DNA from: Sulfobacillus acidophilus DSM 10332
GTDB taxonomy: Bacteria > Bacillota > Sulfobacillia > Sulfobacillales > Sulfobacillaceae
DNA length: 64,000 nucleotides
Direction of reading: 5' to 3'
Assembly: GCA_000237975.1 (NCBI GenBank)
Contig: CP003179.1
Span: forward strand, 1,798,001-1,862,000
The translations under genes and the position numbers were made by a program. Position 1 is the first letter of the stretch; every line of letters starts with the position of its first letter. The notes under the pieces are model-generated. The model searched no databases and had not been told where the DNA came from. It worked only from the letters and a program-made list of their open reading frames with translations. Shown one piece after another: positions 62,493-64,000 of the stretch.

Positions 62493-63213
62493 CCCCCCCG
62501 AGGCCGCCGAACCGGCGTTGACGGCGCTGATAAGCCTCTAGTGCTTGATGGAGATCGCCCGGGCCGAAATCGGGCCATAAGGTATCGGTCACATAAATTT
62601 CGGCGTACGCCATCTGCCATAGAAGAAAATTGGATAATCGCAACTCCCCGCTCGACCGAATCACCAAATCCGGGTCGGGCAGCCCCGCGGTATCGAGGTA
62701 TCGATTGAGCGTCGCCTCATCCAATCGGGTCGCAGTCGGTTCGGCGGCACGCCAGCGATTGACCGCCCGAACAATTTCGTCCCGCGCCCCATAGTTAAGG
62801 GCCAAGTTGAGAACCAAGCGATTTTCTTCCGCCGTTTCGGCCGCAGCTTTTTGGAGCGCGGCCTGGCACCGTTCCGGCAACGCGTCAATGGCCCCGATGG
62901 TTCGAATTTGCACGCCTTCGGCTTTTAATTCAGCCGTTTCTGACGCTAAAAATTCCACCAAGAGATCCATCAACGCCTCCACTTCTTCCGCCGGCCGACG
63001 CCAATTTTCGGTCGAAAACGCGTAGACCGTTAAGACTTCGATGCCTAAGCGGGCGGCCTCTTTCACAATAGGCTTGAGGGCCTTGACACCTTCCCGGTGT
63101 CCGTACGCCCGGTTCAGACCGCGCTGCCAGGCCCATCGGCCGTTTCCGTCCATAATAATCGCGATATGACGGGGGATGGGAGACGTGAAAGATCGTAAGG
63201 CCGAATCCGACAT
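62482..63213 (-). CDS. uppS: Undecaprenyl diphosphate synthase (cis-prenyltransferase)
   Basis: UppS adds isopentenyl units to farnesyl diphosphate to make the C55 lipid carrier for wall synthesis. From the ATG at 63213 it is 243 residues: HIAIIMDGNGRWA (catalytic Asp), VYAFSTENWRRP, the LALNYGARDEI block, and IRSSGELRLSNFLLWQMAYAEIY. The frame is open to an ATG at 63249, directly after the frr stop, but GTGGAGG eight bases before 63213 and the start of homology favour the shorter form. UppP, the recycling enzyme, is also in this window. Confidence 0.95.
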   Translation of the reverse strand: MSDSALRSFTSPIPRHIAIIMDGNGRWAWQRGLNRAYGHREGVKALKPIVKEAARLGIEVLTVYAFSTENWRRPAEEVEALMDLLVEFLASETAELKAEGVQIRTIGAIDALPERCQAALQKAAAETAEENRLVLNLALNYGARDEIVRAVNRWRAAEPTATRLDEATLNRYLDTAGLPDPDLVIRSSGELRLSNFLLWQMAYAEIYVTDTLWPDFGPGDLHQALEAYQRRQRRFGGLGGDGN

Positions 63214-63249
63214 GTGGCGGGCCTCCACTTCGTCGCCCCCTTTCCCCAT

Positions 63250-63807
63250 TTATGGTGTAAGAATATCGCGTTCACGCGATTCGGCGACCTGTTCGAGTTC
63301 TTTAATATAATGGTCGGTCAACTTTTGGACGTCGTTTTGTCCCCGACGCTCGTCGTCTTCCGTAATCACGTGGTCTTTTTGTGCTTTTTTAAGCGCGTCG
63401 ACCGCGTCCCGGCGGATGTTACGGACGGCGACTTTTTCGTCTTCGAGTTGGCGGCGCAACTGCTTGACTAAATCCCGCCGCCGCTCTTCGGTTAAAGGCG
63501 GTACCGAAACCCGGATGAGGGTGCCGTCGACGCGGACGGACACGCCTAAATCCGCTTTCAGAATCGCTTTTTCTATGGCACTCAAAGCGCTTTTATCAAA
63601 CGGCTGTACCACCAACACCCGCGGCTCGGGAACGGAAATGCTGGCTAAATGGGAAAGTGCCATGGAAGACCCATAATAGTCCACCGTGACGCGCTCCAAT
63701 AGTGCCGGATGGGCCCGACCCGCTCGCATCCCCATGACCTCGCGGGTGAAATTCTCCAGCGTCTTTTTCATCCGGTCTTCGGCATCATTCAGGATCTCTT
63801 TCAGCAC
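63250..63807 (-). CDS. frr: Ribosome recycling factor
   Basis: RRF splits post-termination ribosomes together with EF-G. From the GTG at 63807 it is 185 residues: [50 protein letters not shown] and DDVQKLTD-type ending ([17 protein letters not shown]). GGAGG lies eight bases upstream, inside the end of pyrH; the open frame starts nine codons earlier, within pyrH. The pyrH-frr-uppS order is conserved. Confidence 0.96.
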   Translation of the reverse strand: MLKEILNDAEDRMKKTLENFTREVMGMRAGRAHPALLERVTVDYYGSSMALSHLASISVPEPRVLVVQPFDKSALSAIEKAILKADLGVSVRVDGTLIRVSVPPLTEERRRDLVKQLRRQLEDEKVAVRNIRRDAVDALKKAQKDHVITEDDERRGQNDVQKLTDHYIKELEQVAESRERDILTP

Positions 63808-64000
63808 GGTTGTCTCCTCCCACGTAGGTGCCAATCGGTTCGCCCAAAACCACTTTCAAAATGTTGCCGTAGGTGTTTAAGTTAAACACCACAATCGGAA
63901 TATTGTTGTCCATGCATAAGGACGTGGCGGTGGCGTCCATCACCCGCAAATTTTCCTTCAAAACATCGATATAATGAATTTCGTCGAGTTTCTTGGCTTC
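63785..64000 (-). CDS. pyrH: UMP kinase, C-terminal fragment at window edge
   Basis: The last 71 codons of an open frame continuing beyond the window. They read [20 protein letters not shown], then [20 protein letters not shown] and [15 protein letters not shown], the C-terminal part of PyrH, which phosphorylates UMP to UDP. The stop at 63785-63787 lies 23 bases inside frr, leaving a short extra tail ([11 protein letters not shown]) after the usual family end. The upstream part, including the start and its control region, is outside the window. Confidence 0.92.
   Translation of the reverse strand, partial: EAKKLDEIHYIDVLKENLRVMDATATSLCMDNNIPIVVFNLNTYGNILKVVLGEPIGTYVGGDNRAERDPE

Noticed and set aside
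1-64000. CRISPR arrays, tRNA or rRNA genes, prophage, insertion sequences
   Set aside because: No direct-repeat arrays, cloverleaf-like sequences with CCA ends, rRNA segments, transposase or phage genes were seen; the only hint of a mobile element is the hairpin pair before rnj, which is not enough.

Overview
The window is a stretch of core chromosome from a GC-rich, endospore-forming member of the Firmicutes (Bacillota). The gene order follows the Bacillus/Clostridia block pyrH-frr-uppS-cdsA-dxr-rseP-ispG-proS-polC, nusA-ylxR-ylxQ-infB-rbfA-nrnA-truB-ribF, rpsO-pnp-ylxY-mlpA-ymxH, dpaA-dpaB-asd-dapG, rnj-tepA-ylzJ-spoIIIE, rodZ-cinA-recA-recX. Many products are sporulation proteins (DpaA/DpaB, YlxY, PdaB, YtrH, SpoVR, PrkA, YhbH, TepA, SpoIIIE). 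The many GTG and TTG starts, strong GGAGG ribosome sites and local gene content suggest a deep-branching acidophile or thermophile such as Sulfobacillus; the genus is an inference. Almost everything is on the minus strand, so transcription runs right to left.

Right to left. (1) 64000-49787: pyrH (cut by the window edge), frr, uppS, cdsA, an AI-2E-type permease, dxr, rseP, ispG, an archaeal-type proS, a GT2 glycosyltransferase, polC and an MFS transporter. This combines isoprenoid and phospholipid precursor synthesis with replication. (2) 49771-42210: nusA operon of transcription and translation factors with its own promoter, ending in ribF; rimP is absent before nusA. (3) 42135-35112: a short unknown gene, rpsO, a terminator, pnp, nfo, ylxY, an M16 peptidase, a dimeric dUTPase, ymxH and a glycine-rich stress protein. 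(4) 35100-31251: dipicolinate and aspartate-pathway operon dpaA-dpaB-asd-dapG, closed by a terminator and lacking dapA. (5) rnj, with its own promoter and a structured leader. (6) ytrH and a ytrI-like gene (+) diverge from tepA-ylzJ-uppP-spoIIIE-crcB-crcB. (7) yhbH-spoVR-prkA behind a SigE-like promoter. (8) A mixed-strand area at 19181-8359 with panD, a methyltransferase, a tryptophan-rich unknown, a solo Lon N-domain protein, acd-asnS-rodZ-dacF, pdaB, and an MFS gene with rimO. (9) 6885-1: a small membrane protein coupled to a short FtsH, then cinA, a DEAD-box helicase, recA, recX and a partial unknown gene.

The coding density is very high. No gene-free stretch exceeds 300 bases; the longest is the 259-base rnj leader region (31041-31299). 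I saw no rRNA, tRNA, CRISPR array, insertion sequence or prophage gene. No obvious novel multi-gene defence or metabolic system is present. The least ordinary items are: the ylxQ frame running 485 bases into infB; two tandem perfect hairpins in the rnj leader; a short FtsH coupled to an unknown membrane protein; a protein with 37 tryptophans in 446 residues; and several convergent gene pairs that overlap.
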